Of a DNA stretch of 12,508 bases, positions 1 to 7,495 are shown piece after piece. The notes below the pieces were generated by a model that was not told the DNA's origin, did not search any database, and was given only the letters and a program-made list of their open reading frames with translations. Position 1 is the first letter of the stretch, and every line of letters starts with the position of its first letter. This stretch comes from Clostridiales bacterium (GTDB lineage Bacteria; Bacillota; Clostridia; Lachnospirales; Lachnospiraceae), in assembly GCA_019416265.1 (NCBI GenBank), contig DXXQ01000232.1, positions 1 to 12,508 of the forward strand. Reading direction: 5' to 3'. The translations under genes were made by a program, and so were the position numbers.

Positions 1-6
1 CCACAT
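1..6 (-). CDS. Possible first codons of the next operon gene (partial)
   Basis: On the minus strand an ATG (4-6) followed by TGG runs off the window. It is preceded by AGGA (11-14) with a 4-nt gap, and that AGGA overlaps the TAG stop of the acyltransferase gene. Such an overlap is typical of translationally coupled operon genes, so another EPS gene probably begins here. Only two codons are visible, so nothing can be said about the product. Confidence 0.3.
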
Positions 7-12
7 CAATTC

Positions 13-708
13 CTAAATACCTCTGGTTTTTATAATTTTTGCTGGAATGCCAGCAATAACCGAGTTGTTAGGAAATTTTTTTGTTACTACAGCATTAGCT
101 GCTACAACGCAACCATCACCAAGCTCAGCACCATCAAGGAATACAGCACCCGCTCCAATCCAGCAATTGTTTCCTATCTTGATGCCTTTATGTGAAACAC
201 CTTGTTCTCTTATCAATACGCCTAAATCACCATAATTATGATTTTCCGAATGAAACCTTATTTGTTGTCCTGCAACAACATCCTTTCCGATTTCAATTCC
301 CCCGGCTGCACCAAACAAGCAGTCTCTACCAAATGTAGTTCTATCTCCAATCACTACACCTTTACCAATACTCTCTAAACTACCTGTGCATTCTATTTCC
401 GTCCTTTGACCAATAACAACATTTTTTCCTATTTTCACTCCATCAGTTGACAAAGCATCAATCACAACACTATCATGTATTTTTGTTTTTGAACCTATAC
501 TAATCTTACGTACTTCTCTAAAAACGACGTGCTTACCAACAAAAATATCGTCAGAAATACTTCTGTGAAGAAAAGCAACCATCTTACCTCTAAGCATCAT
601 CATTCCATACTTTACACAAAGACCGAATATGTACCCAGTTGAAATATTGTTAGAAAGCGAAAAATTCTCTTTCCCAGCTACTTTCAAAAGAATTTTATCT
701 ATGTTCAT
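13..708 (-). CDS. Hexapeptide-repeat (left-handed beta-helix) O-acyltransferase of the EPS operon
   Basis: A 231-aa protein that probably transfers an acetyl or other acyl group from acyl-CoA to a sugar of the EPS repeat unit, in the cytoplasm. From about residue 68 to 210 it shows imperfect hexapeptide repeats ([IV]G-x4), such as IGKNVVIG (93-100) and IGNNCWIGAGAVF (178-190). It ends in the family-typical VIAGIPAKII (217-226). FHSENHNYGD (152-161) supplies the likely catalytic histidine (H153 or H157). The first 50 residues are less typical and lack repeats. The ATG at 708 is preferred because GGGTGA precedes it; an in-frame GTG at 720 would add four residues. The upstream epimerase gene stops at 713, so the two genes nearly abut and are probably coupled. 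The fold is certain; the acceptor sugar and acyl donor cannot be read from the sequence. Confidence 0.85.
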   Translation of the reverse strand: MNIDKILLKVAGKENFSLSNNISTGYIFGLCVKYGMMMLRGKMVAFLHRSISDDIFVGKHVVFREVRKISIGSKTKIHDSVVIDALSTDGVKIGKNVVIGQRTEIECTGSLESIGKGVVIGDRTTFGRDCLFGAAGGIEIGKDVVAGQQIRFHSENHNYGDLGVLIREQGVSHKGIKIGNNCWIGAGAVFLDGAELGDGCVVAANAVVTKKFPNNSVIAGIPAKIIKTRGI

Positions 709-712
709 TCGT

Positions 713-1807
713 TCACCCACTGACTAAAATATCTGCTATTCTCTCACACGCATGGCCATCACCATAAGGATTAGCAGCATGTGCCATCTTTGCATACTCT
801 TCTGGGTCATCTAACAATTTAGTAAACCATTCATAAATCTTCTCTTCGCTGGTACCAACAAGTTTCAGGGTTCCTGCTTCTACACCTTCTGGACGTTCCG
901 TAGTATCCCTCATAACTAGAACCGGCTTACCGTAAGAAGGACATTCTTCCTGGATTCCTCCAGAATCAGTCAAACACAGATGACATCTAGCTTCAAAATT
1001 ATGGCAGTCGAATACTTCGATAGGTTCGATGATATGAATTCTATCGCACCCTCCTAGTTCTTCCTCTGCTGCTTTTCTTACCACTGGATTCATATGGATT
1101 GGGTAGATAGCCTTTACATCAGGATGTTCATCCAACACACGGCGAATTGCTCTGAACATATGATGCATTGGCTCTCCCAAGTTTTCTCTTCTGTGTGCCG
1201 TGATAAAAATCATCCTATCATCTCCAACCCAATCAAGTTCAGGGTGATGATAGTCTTCAACAACTGTATGCTGCATTGCATCGATAACTGTATTGCCGGT
1301 CACATAAATAGATTCAGGATTCTTGCCTTCATCCAAAAGATGCTTTTTAGCCAACTCCGTAGGAGCAAAATTATACTTTGCGATAATGCCAACAGCCTGA
1401 CGGTTAAACTCCTCTGGATATGGCGAGTATATATCGTATGTACGAAGACCCGCTTCAACGTGACCAACTGGAATCTGAAGGTAAAAACATGCCAGAGCTG
1501 TGACGAATGTTGTTGATGTGTCGCCATGGACTAAAACCACATCCGGTTTCACTTCCTCAAGGACTGCCTTGATTTTCTCAAGAATTCTTGTTGTAATATC
1601 AAACAGAGTCTGCCCCTGTTTCATTATAGAAAGGTCATAATCAGGAACAACATTAAATGTCTCTAAAACCTGGTCAAGCATTTGACGGTGCTGACCTGTA
1701 ACACAAACTATAGTTTGGATAGATTCTCTTTTCTTTAGTTCGTTTACTAAAGGACACATTTTTATTGCTTCCGGTCTTGTGCCAAAGACCAACATTACTT
1801 TTTTCAT
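713..1807 (-). CDS. wecB: UDP-N-acetylglucosamine 2-epimerase (non-hydrolysing)
   Basis: A 364-aa cytoplasmic enzyme, the usual family length, that interconverts UDP-GlcNAc and UDP-ManNAc and so supplies a ManNAc-type precursor for the polysaccharide. Family signatures are intact: FGTRPEAIK (8-16), HGDTST with D96 (94-99), GHVEAGLRT with E118 (115-123), PEEFNR (131-136), TAHRREN with H205 (203-209), DSGGIQEE (281-288) and RDTTERPEG (300-308). These cover the known acidic and histidine catalytic residues. The ATG at 1807 is chosen because GGAG (1814-1817) sits 6 nt upstream; an in-frame ATG at 1819 lacks a comparable site. The preceding glycosyltransferase stops at 1809, one base away, so translation is very likely coupled. 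No dehydrogenase converting UDP-ManNAc to ManNAcA is visible nearby. The alternative symbols mnaA and cps19fK refer to the same activity. Confidence 0.95.
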   Translation of the reverse strand: MKKVMLVFGTRPEAIKMCPLVNELKKRESIQTIVCVTGQHRQMLDQVLETFNVVPDYDLSIMKQGQTLFDITTRILEKIKAVLEEVKPDVVLVHGDTSTTFVTALACFYLQIPVGHVEAGLRTYDIYSPYPEEFNRQAVGIIAKYNFAPTELAKKHLLDEGKNPESIYVTGNTVIDAMQHTVVEDYHHPELDWVGDDRMIFITAHRRENLGEPMHHMFRAIRRVLDEHPDVKAIYPIHMNPVVRKAAEEELGGCDRIHIIEPIEVFDCHNFEARCHLCLTDSGGIQEECPSYGKPVLVMRDTTERPEGVEAGTLKLVGTSEEKIYEWFTKLLDDPEEYAKMAHAANPYGDGHACERIADILVSG

Positions 1808-1808
1808 A

Positions 1809-2936
1809 TCAATCTCCATCTATTGCTAAAACTGCTTTATACGCTTCTAATGTTTTTTGACCAGCAATCTCCCAAGTATAATTATTAAAAATCCTTCTTT
1901 TTAGGTCGTCATTTTTTGGCTTTTGATAAGCCTTTTCAATTGCAAAACGGATGCCGTTTATGTCATCTGGTAAACAGTATTCTGCATAGTCAGAGAAATA
2001 CTCTACTGTGGAGCCCTTTGAACTTATAGCTAAATTGCATCCCATTGCCGCTGCTTCTAAAGACACCAGCCCTGGTGTGTCCAACCAGCTAGGCAAAGTA
2101 CTAACCTTACAAATTTTATACAACTGATATAGTTTGGCATTATCAATTCTTGGGATGTAATAAAAGTTTTCATTTCGATCCATAATTTCTTTGATTTCTG
2201 CAAAATATCCTTTCTGATTATCAGAAACTGCTCCCACCAATACCAACTTATATCCAGACTGATCAAGTGCTTTTACCAACGATAATTGATTTTTTCTAGG
2301 TTCAATTCTTCCTACACAAATAATAGCATCCTTATATTTATTAAACTCTTCTGGTGTCTCCGATTCATTTTGAATTTTTGCTATATCTGCATCAATAGCA
2401 TTGGGAATCACTTTATACTTGTCTTTTTTTACACCAAACGATTTGCAAAATTCATCCATTTCCATTTCAGAATTAGGAAGGAAATAGTCTACATTGCTAA
2501 CAACATATCTTTGCATATTTGTATATCCAATTTTCCAAAGATTCTTTGTTGCTTTATTACGTGACTCTTTATCTTTGATATATCTTGCTATTGCTTTAAT
2601 TCTTTCTTGATTATCGATATCTAGGAACGAGTTTATGAATTTTCTGATTCCGACTTGTCCCTGTTTTTCAAACTCATCCATAGGCCAATAGATTGTAGAC
2701 AGTACAATTTTTTTTCCTTGTTTTTTTGCATTTTTAACTTGCAAGTATGTTTCTTGAATTCTTGTAACGTTTGATAAATGTACTAAATCATACTTAGAGA
2801 GATCGGGTTCAAAATCTAAACTAATATCAACCTCAACTCCTAGCTTTTCCAACTCTGCTTTGGTTTTTTCAAGCTGAACCGTATCTCCCCCACGCAAATC
2901 AAAAAAGTTTTTTCTACTTTGCATCAAAACTCTCAT
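1809..2936 (-). CDS. GT4-family glycosyltransferase
   Basis: A 375-aa GT-B glycosyltransferase that probably adds one sugar to the lipid-linked EPS repeat unit on the cytoplasmic face. The N-terminal half carries FDLRGGDTVQ (12-21), a plausible glycine-rich acceptor-domain loop. The nucleotide-sugar half has VIPNAID (177-182), VGRIEPRKNQ (208-217) with the conserved R/K pair, and PSWLDTPGLVSLEAAAMG (282-299). The last is the E-x7-E region, with Asp in place of the first Glu as in several GT4 subfamilies. No signal peptide or membrane helix is evident. ATG 2936 is preferred over an in-frame ATG at 2960: GGAG (2945-2948) lies 8 nt before it, and the 2960 start would overlap the upstream gene, which ends at 2941. 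Donor and linkage are not deducible. The central part (about 100-150) is rich in charged residues and less conserved. Confidence 0.85.
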   Translation of the reverse strand: MRVLMQSRKNFFDLRGGDTVQLEKTKAELEKLGVEVDISLDFEPDLSKYDLVHLSNVTRIQETYLQVKNAKKQGKKIVLSTIYWPMDEFEKQGQVGIRKFINSFLDIDNQERIKAIARYIKDKESRNKATKNLWKIGYTNMQRYVVSNVDYFLPNSEMEMDEFCKSFGVKKDKYKVIPNAIDADIAKIQNESETPEEFNKYKDAIICVGRIEPRKNQLSLVKALDQSGYKLVLVGAVSDNQKGYFAEIKEIMDRNENFYYIPRIDNAKLYQLYKICKVSTLPSWLDTPGLVSLEAAAMGCNLAISSKGSTVEYFSDYAEYCLPDDINGIRFAIEKAYQKPKNDDLKRRIFNNYTWEIAGQKTLEAYKAVLAIDGD

Positions 2937-2940
2937 ACAG

Positions 2941-4107
2941 TTATCTCCATATCTCCGCATATCTACCGCTGATGTATTCCCAGCTGTATGCAGTTCTTAT
3001 TCTCTCCTTGGCTTTTTTGCCAAGTTCTTCTCTATCCATTCCTTCGCACTTATCAATCAGTGCTGCCAAATTTCCCGGTTCTTTCGTCCAATAAAGTGCA
3101 GAGTCCTCAGCTACTTCTTCGTTAAAACCAACTTTTAACAGAAGGTTAAGCTTCGTACTCCCTAACGCTTCCAGGAGGGATGGATTCGTTCCACCAACTT
3201 CATGACCATGGAAATAGCCGTAAGCCTCTTCTCTTATCTTTTTGAGCAATTCCTGATCATAAACCGTTCCTACGAACTTAATTCTCTTGTCCTTCTGGTA
3301 CCCCAGCTTTTCTTCGAGTTCTTTTTGTAGTTGTGGGTTGGCGTTGGTGATGATTGCAAAATCCTTTTTGGTGTGGGACTTCATGTATTCCTTGATCATG
3401 GTCTCATAGTTGTTCTCAGGAACAAACCGACCTACGATGAGGTAATACTCACCACGTCTTAATCCTTTTTTCTTCAACCATTCCTCATACTTTTCTTCAC
3501 TGCACTTACTTGGTTCAGTCTCTGCCCCATATGCGATGAAGGTGGTATTCTTAACTCCATATTCCTGCTGAATATACTTTTCAATATTTTTACTGTCACA
3601 CACCACTAAATCAGAACCACAAACCATGACCTTCTCGCTGTATTTCCAGTACTTACGAACTGGAGCAGACCATTTAGCTCTCTTCCATTCGTGGCCATCT
3701 GAGTTGAGGAAAACTTTTCCACCGAGTTTGTGGATAGCACGACAAAAATAATTAAAAAATGGCCCGATACGACAGGTCATGATATAAACTATTGGGTTTT
3801 GTATGTTTTGTTCCTTAATGATTTTTATTGATTGTGCTAGTGCAGCGCAGTCATAATAAATAGCCTGAGCAGGTCCCAACTTCTCAGGGATGGAGATCTG
3901 AAAACAGTCTGCATTGTGGTATGTATACCTGCCATTAACTACTTCTACACCATCAGGAACAGAGGCACCCTGACCATTAGCCTTGACCGCAACATGATAT
4001 TTGATGTCTGGGTTAGACTGGTGATATTCAGTTAACTTATTTATAAATGTTTCATATCCACCGTAAGCACCAAGTGATTTGGCCCCTACTAAAAATACAT
4101 GCTGCAT
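2941..4107 (-). CDS. DUF1972/Cps2T-like GT4 glycosyltransferase
   Basis: A 388-aa glycosyltransferase with the DUF1972 N-terminal domain followed by a GT4 donor domain. This is the architecture of pneumococcal Cps2T/WchF, a beta-1,4-rhamnosyltransferase that adds the second sugar. Visible marks are GAKSLGAYGGYETF (8-21, the glycine-rich loop), a mid-region SDGHEWKRAKWS, IVGRFVPENNYETM, and the donor-site signature HGHEVGGTNPSLLEALG. Length matches the family. It acts in the cytoplasm on undecaprenyl-PP-linked sugar. The ATG at 4107 follows a GA-rich leader with a weak GGAG about 10 nt upstream. The 184-base spacer before it (4108-4291) carries a diverged copy of the repeat module found upstream of the orphan gene. 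Rhamnose as donor is only an analogy; no rhamnose synthesis genes (rmlABCD) are in the window. Confidence 0.85.
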   Translation of the reverse strand: MQHVFLVGAKSLGAYGGYETFINKLTEYHQSNPDIKYHVAVKANGQGASVPDGVEVVNGRYTYHNADCFQISIPEKLGPAQAIYYDCAALAQSIKIIKEQNIQNPIVYIMTCRIGPFFNYFCRAIHKLGGKVFLNSDGHEWKRAKWSAPVRKYWKYSEKVMVCGSDLVVCDSKNIEKYIQQEYGVKNTTFIAYGAETEPSKCSEEKYEEWLKKKGLRRGEYYLIVGRFVPENNYETMIKEYMKSHTKKDFAIITNANPQLQKELEEKLGYQKDKRIKFVGTVYDQELLKKIREEAYGYFHGHEVGGTNPSLLEALGSTKLNLLLKVGFNEEVAEDSALYWTKEPGNLAALIDKCEGMDREELGKKAKERIRTAYSWEYISGRYAEIWR

Positions 4108-4114
4108 CTTTCCG

Positions 4115-4232
4115 TTTCTCCCTCTTCTGCTTATCTATCTACTCCGGCTCATCACCGTTCTTCTTTTCTTCTTTTCTCCCACATCTTGTTTGATATGGTT
4201 TGCTTTTTTCTTGTGTTGTGGTGGGGTTTTCT
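4115..4232 (-). repeat. Diverged copy of the EPS-operon RNA hairpin module
   Basis: This spacer shares with tandem copy B an exact 17-base block (4167-4183 equals 5712-5728), then a hairpin at the same place (4179-4198), then GGGGTTTTCT (4223-4232, also at 5637-5646 and 5806-5815). In minus RNA the hairpin is CCAUAUC-AAACAA-GAUGUGG, against CCACACC/GGUGUGG in the other copies. One pair has changed C-G to U-A and another has become U-G, so pairing is kept despite sequence change. The A/C-rich arm is much shorter (about 25 bases) than in copies A and B (about 82 and 64). Outer limits are approximate. Confidence 0.65.
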
Positions 4233-4260
4233 TTATTTATCTGGTGGTTTGACAACACAA
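4211..4260. other. 9-bp inverted repeat in the spacer before the DUF1972 gene
   Basis: TTGTGTTGT (4211-4219) is the exact reverse complement of ACAACACAA (4252-4260), with 32 bases between. It lies downstream of the orphan gene's stop codon on the transcribed strand and overlaps the GGGGTTTTCT block of the diverged module. There is no following U-run in minus RNA, so it does not look like an intrinsic terminator. It could fold into a weak A/U-rich stem or be chance in low-complexity DNA. Confidence 0.35.
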
Positions 4261-4291
4261 CCAAATCCCAATCACAACCGCTTGTGTCAGC

Positions 4292-5359
4292 CTATCCATC
4301 ACATTTGTGATTAGTCGAGCCTTTTTTACCATCAATCTTCTCAGGCTTCTTCCCCTCCAGCGCATCCCTTAAACTTATGGCATACATACCAGGGTACTTG
4401 TCCAAATCTTTCTTGCTGGCAATCTTCACGCCACTCTCTTCAGCAATTTTTTCAACACCTTTTTTGAACTCTTCAAATTCAGCGTTCATCTGGTCGTAAT
4501 CACGTGGCATGGACGATTTGAGGAACTCGTCGTATTCTTCATTCGTCATACTGTCTTCGTCTATCCCTTTTTTCTGATAAACCGCAGCCATAATCAGCCC
4601 ATATATACCCTCTATATTTGTTCCCGGAATGGTTTTCTTTTCAAACCTCTTCAAGCATCGTTTCATATCCACGTTATACATGTTGTCGCGCATCATGCTT
4701 TTCTTTGGCCTAGACAGTTCCAGCTTATATACGGAATCAACGATCTTATCGTCCAGCTCAGACATAAGAGCATTTATTTCGTTATCGCAACAATGACCTA
4801 GCATTAACAGTAAAACCTTATGTACATGTTCAAACTCCTCATCTGTTAACTCCTGCCCTCTTGGTAACGGGATACGCTTTATCATCAGTGGAATGGTATT
4901 GAAAAACGAGAAATATATCTGCATAAAAACCAGATGTTCCTTGACCTTTGTATCCAACCACAGCTTATGATTTATAATCTGTTCTTCAAACTTGTGGAAG
5001 AAGTCTTCAAACAACTTCGGGTTAGTAAAAACTCGTGCATACTGCATGTGGCCATCATAAGGAACTGGAAGTTCAAATTGCTTAAGCAACTCATCAAACA
5101 GGTAATCATCCTTGCTGCTGTTATCCATATTAATTTCCTGTTTGAATAACTCAGACTCTAAAAAATGCAGAATTTCTTGTTCACTATTTATTCTTTTCTC
5201 AACAATCACACCAGCTATCCTAGTGCGTTCTTCCTTCTTTTTAAGGAACGTCGAAGTAAAAAATGCGACTATCATGCCACAGCCCAGAGTGCTGATTACT
5301 GAGAACATGTTGTTCCACATAAACTCCGGTATTGAATTTATAATTTCTGTAATACGCAT
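4292..5359 (-). CDS. Unrecognised single-membrane-helix protein within the EPS operon
   Basis: A 355-aa protein I do not recognise. After a short N-terminal segment there is one clear hydrophobic stretch (about residues 17-39, MFSVISTLGCGMIVAFFTST and on) followed by KKKEERTR. By the positive-inside rule this suggests a single anchor with about 310 residues in the cytoplasm. The remainder is highly charged and predicted mostly helical, rich in Glu, Lys, Phe and Met, with no signal cleavage site, nucleotide-binding loop or glycosyltransferase signature. The C-terminal tail (about 320-355) is Lys/Gly-rich and looks disordered. Start ATG 5359 has AGGAG (5370-5374) 10 nt upstream. It lies between the priming transferase and the first glycosyltransferase, in the same orientation, with repeat modules on both sides. 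This suggests a cargo-like insertion or a regulated accessory gene. A membrane-proximal scaffold or regulator of EPS assembly is a guess only. Confidence 0.8.
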   Translation of the reverse strand: MRITEIINSIPEFMWNNMFSVISTLGCGMIVAFFTSTFLKKKEERTRIAGVIVEKRINSEQEILHFLESELFKQEINMDNSSKDDYLFDELLKQFELPVPYDGHMQYARVFTNPKLFEDFFHKFEEQIINHKLWLDTKVKEHLVFMQIYFSFFNTIPLMIKRIPLPRGQELTDEEFEHVHKVLLLMLGHCCDNEINALMSELDDKIVDSVYKLELSRPKKSMMRDNMYNVDMKRCLKRFEKKTIPGTNIEGIYGLIMAAVYQKKGIDEDSMTNEEYDEFLKSSMPRDYDQMNAEFEEFKKGVEKIAEESGVKIASKKDLDKYPGMYAISLRDALEGKKPEKIDGKKGSTNHKCDG

Positions 5360-5460
5360 CCTTTATATGCTCCTATCTCACATCTAGCCCCTCTTCTCTT
5401 TTTTTATCCATCTTCTCTGGCCTTTCTGCCCACTCTACTTTTCTATCTTCTCTTCCTTCT

Positions 5461-5646
5461 ACCCCATCCACCCAGTGTCCTTTACCCTATCTTTTTCTCC
5501 CCCTCCACCTCTGCTCTCTCCTTCTCTACTTCGCTTCCACACCATCTGGTGTGGTTGTTTTGTTTTTTTGTAGTTTGGGTTTTGTTGGTTTTGTTGAGTG
5601 TTTGGTTGGTTGGTGGTGTGCTTTTTTTGTTTTTCTGGGGTTTTCT
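5461..5646 (-). repeat. Tandem RNA module, copy A (186 bp)
   Basis: On the plus strand the unit starts ACCCCATCCACCCAGTGTCC, continues through a C/T-rich block, then the palindrome CCACACC-ATCT-GGTGTGG (5537-5554), then an 82-base G/T block (5555-5636) and CTGGGGTTTTCT. As minus RNA the 82-base block contains only two G and two U; the rest is A and C. The final GGGGT (5637-5641) pairs with ACCCC at the start of copy B (5647-5651), so each unit junction forms a small hairpin with loop TTTCT. The next unit begins immediately after. Confidence 0.85.
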
Positions 5647-5815
5647 ACCCCATCCACCCTGTGTCCTTTACCCTGTCTTTTTCTCCCCCCTCCACCTCTG
5701 CTCTCTACTTATCTTCTTTTCTCCCACACCCTCCGGTGTGGTTGTTTTGTTTTCTTGTAGTTTGGGTTGATTGGTTTTGGAGGTGGTGTGGTTTTTTGTT
5801 TTTCTGGGGTTTTCT
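5647..5815 (-). repeat. Tandem RNA module, copy B (169 bp)
   Basis: This repeats copy A from ACCCCATCCACCCTGTGTCC onward with scattered substitutions and shorter spacers. Its palindrome CCACACC-CTCC-GGTGTGG (5724-5741) keeps the identical 7-bp stem while the loop changes from ATCT to CTCC, as expected when the stem is constrained. The A/C-rich arm (minus sense of 5742-5805) has two G and three U in 64 bases. The junction hairpin GGGGT (5806-5810)/ACCCC (5816-5820) is repeated exactly. Confidence 0.85.
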
Positions 5816-5875
5816 ACCCCATCCACCCAGTGTCCTTTACCCTCTCTTTTAATCCCCCTCCTCCTCTGCTCTTCA
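5816..5875 (-). repeat. Tandem RNA module, partial copy C
   Basis: The unit begins again with ACCCCATCCACCCAGTGTCC and follows the same C/T-rich block to about CTCTGCTCTTC. It then leaves the repeat before the CCACACC hairpin would appear. It is the transcription-proximal end of the array. The end point is approximate because the match fades in low-complexity sequence. Confidence 0.75.
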
Positions 5876-6043
5876 AGCCCATTCTTTCAGGGAGGGGATT
5901 AGTGAGGATGGTTAGAAATAGTACATATAAGGTGGGGTGGAAAGAATAGGGAAGGAACCGTTTTTGTAAAGGCATAAGAACCGAATGGCTACTATAAAGA
6001 AAAAGACATCTGTAATTTTTACGTTGACAAATCTCCCACCATC

Positions 6044-7495
6044 TCACATCGACCCGTCCCGCCTGAATACCACCATCACAGTCTTAATCAGAATCTTGAT
6101 ATCCAGTCCAATGCTCCAGTTGCTGATGTATTCCTTATCCAGTTTTACCACTTCTTCGAAATCTGTGATATCGCTTCGTCCGCTTACTTGCCACATCCCC
6201 GTGATTCCCGGTTTGATGGCAAGTCTGGCTCTATGGCGCAGTTCGTAGAGATTAACCTCTCCCACCAGAGGAGGTCTTGTGCCTACAATGGACATGTCCC
6301 CTTTCAGCACATTCCAAAACTGTGGGAATTCATCAATACTGGACTTCCTGATGAAATCACCAATCCCGGTTTTCTTCGTTCCATCGGGTAAAATCTTATT
6401 ACCGATTACACGTGGGTCGAAATCAAGTTTAAACATCTTCCCGTCACCAAGCTTATTTTCTTTCATAAGCTCTGCCTTACGCTCTTCCGCATCCATGTAC
6501 ATGCTTCGAAACTTGTACATTTTAAACAGCTTTCCGTTCTTTCCGACGCGCTCCTGGGCAAAAAAGATCGGTCCCGGTGATGCTATGTAAATTGCCGGCG
6601 CTACAAAGAGAAAAAGAATTCCGGTAAGAATACATCCAGCCAGACCTCCTGCAATATCCATAAGCCTTTTCATAAAAAGCTGTCTGGAAGAAGCATAATT
6701 AATGCTTGTTGTCAGTACCGTATAATTCCCTATCTTTTCAACAAACTGTTTCTTGTCCGGCATACTGGCGACCTTGGCAAGATTCATATGGATAATAACA
6801 CCTGTCTCTGCCAGCTGTGCGATCAGCTCCTTGGGATAGGCTACGATCTCAGATGTTACAATGAGAACTTCATCCACCCAGTTCTTACAGATATAATCTG
6901 CCGTATTGTTTTCATTTGCCACAACCTCGATATTTGAAACAGTCTCTCCAACTGCATCCCTGTCTGTAAAAACAAGTCCTGCAATAGCATAGCCTGCGTA
7001 ATTGTTATCCCTTATGTTTTTCACAGTATCTGCCGCAATATCGCTTGTAGTGACAATTAAAAGCGACCGGTTCTCTTTATTCTTGTTCCTTTTGCGCAGG
7101 AATTTTTTCCAGAAAGCCCGCACTATATAGGATATAAGAGTATATAACGGAACTAAAAGGATTAATGCCAACCTGGAATACATCTGTCCCTGCTGCAATA
7201 AAAAAAGATAAACAAGTGCAGCCACTCCTACCCCGCAGCAGTGGGGAATTGTTTTTACAAATTCCACATAATATCCTCTTTTTAAAACATTCTTAAATGT
7301 GCCAAACAAGAACATTATAGCTATATCTGACATTTCAATAAATATAGCCACATTCCGGTACAGCATTGTCTTATATGGATTAAATCCATATCCGCTCAGT
7401 GCATATGCCAGAACATACGCCGCCTGCAGGCAAAGCATATCCAATATTATAAAATCCCAATGCTTCAGCCAACTATCAGAATCCTTCTTATACAT
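6044..7495 (-). CDS. Priming polyprenyl-phosphate glycosyl-1-phosphate transferase (EPS sugar transferase)
   Basis: A 483-aa membrane enzyme that starts EPS repeat-unit synthesis by moving a hexose-1-phosphate from a UDP-sugar to undecaprenyl phosphate. Four N-terminal membrane helices (about 13-33, 47-67, 86-102, 108-127) are followed by a soluble CoA_binding_3-type domain (about 140-265). A re-entrant hydrophobic helix (281-304) precedes the catalytic bacterial sugar-transferase domain. Core motifs are KRLMDI (276-281), GPIFFAQERVGKNGK (308-322), KFRSM (328-332), SSIDEFPQFWNVLKGD with the Asp-Glu pair (385-400), SIVGTRPP (402-409) and KPGITGMWQVSGRS (428-441). The frame is open to an ATG at 7648, but ATG 7495 is chosen: GGAGAG (7499-7504) precedes it, the length fits the family, and the upstream part overlaps an intrinsic terminator. 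It is the first gene of the operon after a long structured leader. The substrate sugar (Glc, Gal or another) is not readable. Confidence 0.93.
   Translation of the reverse strand: MYKKDSDSWLKHWDFIILDMLCLQAAYVLAYALSGYGFNPYKTMLYRNVAIFIEMSDIAIMFLFGTFKNVLKRGYYVEFVKTIPHCCGVGVAALVYLFLLQQGQMYSRLALILLVPLYTLISYIVRAFWKKFLRKRNKNKENRSLLIVTTSDIAADTVKNIRDNNYAGYAIAGLVFTDRDAVGETVSNIEVVANENNTADYICKNWVDEVLIVTSEIVAYPKELIAQLAETGVIIHMNLAKVASMPDKKQFVEKIGNYTVLTTSINYASSRQLFMKRLMDIAGGLAGCILTGILFLFVAPAIYIASPGPIFFAQERVGKNGKLFKMYKFRSMYMDAEERKAELMKENKLGDGKMFKLDFDPRVIGNKILPDGTKKTGIGDFIRKSSIDEFPQFWNVLKGDMSIVGTRPPLVGEVNLYELRHRARLAIKPGITGMWQVSGRSDITDFEEVVKLDKEYISNWSIGLDIKILIKTVMVVFRRDGSM

Larger units (their letters stand above)
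5360..6043. other. 684-base non-coding spacer with tandem repeats and strong purine/pyrimidine asymmetry
   Basis: This spacer between the sugar transferase and the unrecognised gene has no credible coding sequence; short plus-strand frames across it translate to low-complexity Phe/Leu/Pro/Trp-rich peptides. From about 5380 to 5880 the plus strand alternates C/T-rich and G/T-rich blocks, so the minus transcript alternates G/A-rich and A/C-rich blocks and is poor in U. Bases 5461-5875 hold the tandem modules. At about 5885 the bias flips, and 5885-5960 is purine-rich on the plus strand. An 8-bp inverted repeat, ATTCTTTC (5881-5888) and GAAAGAAT (5940-5947), flanks the flip. No convincing promoter or intrinsic terminator was found in 5876-6043. 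Confidence 0.7.

Noticed and set aside
5537..5570. The 5537-5554 hairpin plus T-rich tail as an intrinsic terminator on the plus strand
   Set aside because: It would terminate plus-strand transcription, but no plus-strand gene lies upstream. The tail is interrupted by G, and the same stem is followed by G/A-rich sequence on the strand that is actually transcribed.
5461..5875. A CRISPR array
   Set aside because: The repeating units are 169-186 bp with internal similarity throughout. There are no short identical repeats separated by unique spacers of constant length, and no cas genes.
4108..5880. An insertion sequence or transposon carrying the orphan gene
   Set aside because: No transposase or integrase, no terminal inverted repeats and no target-site duplication were seen. 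The flanking similarity is in direct orientation and is limited to the RNA modules.
5549..5949. Four overlapping plus-strand frames across the repeat array
   Set aside because: They translate low-complexity G/T and C/T repeats into Phe/Leu/Pro/Trp strings. They have no ribosome site and exist only because the repeats lack stop codons.
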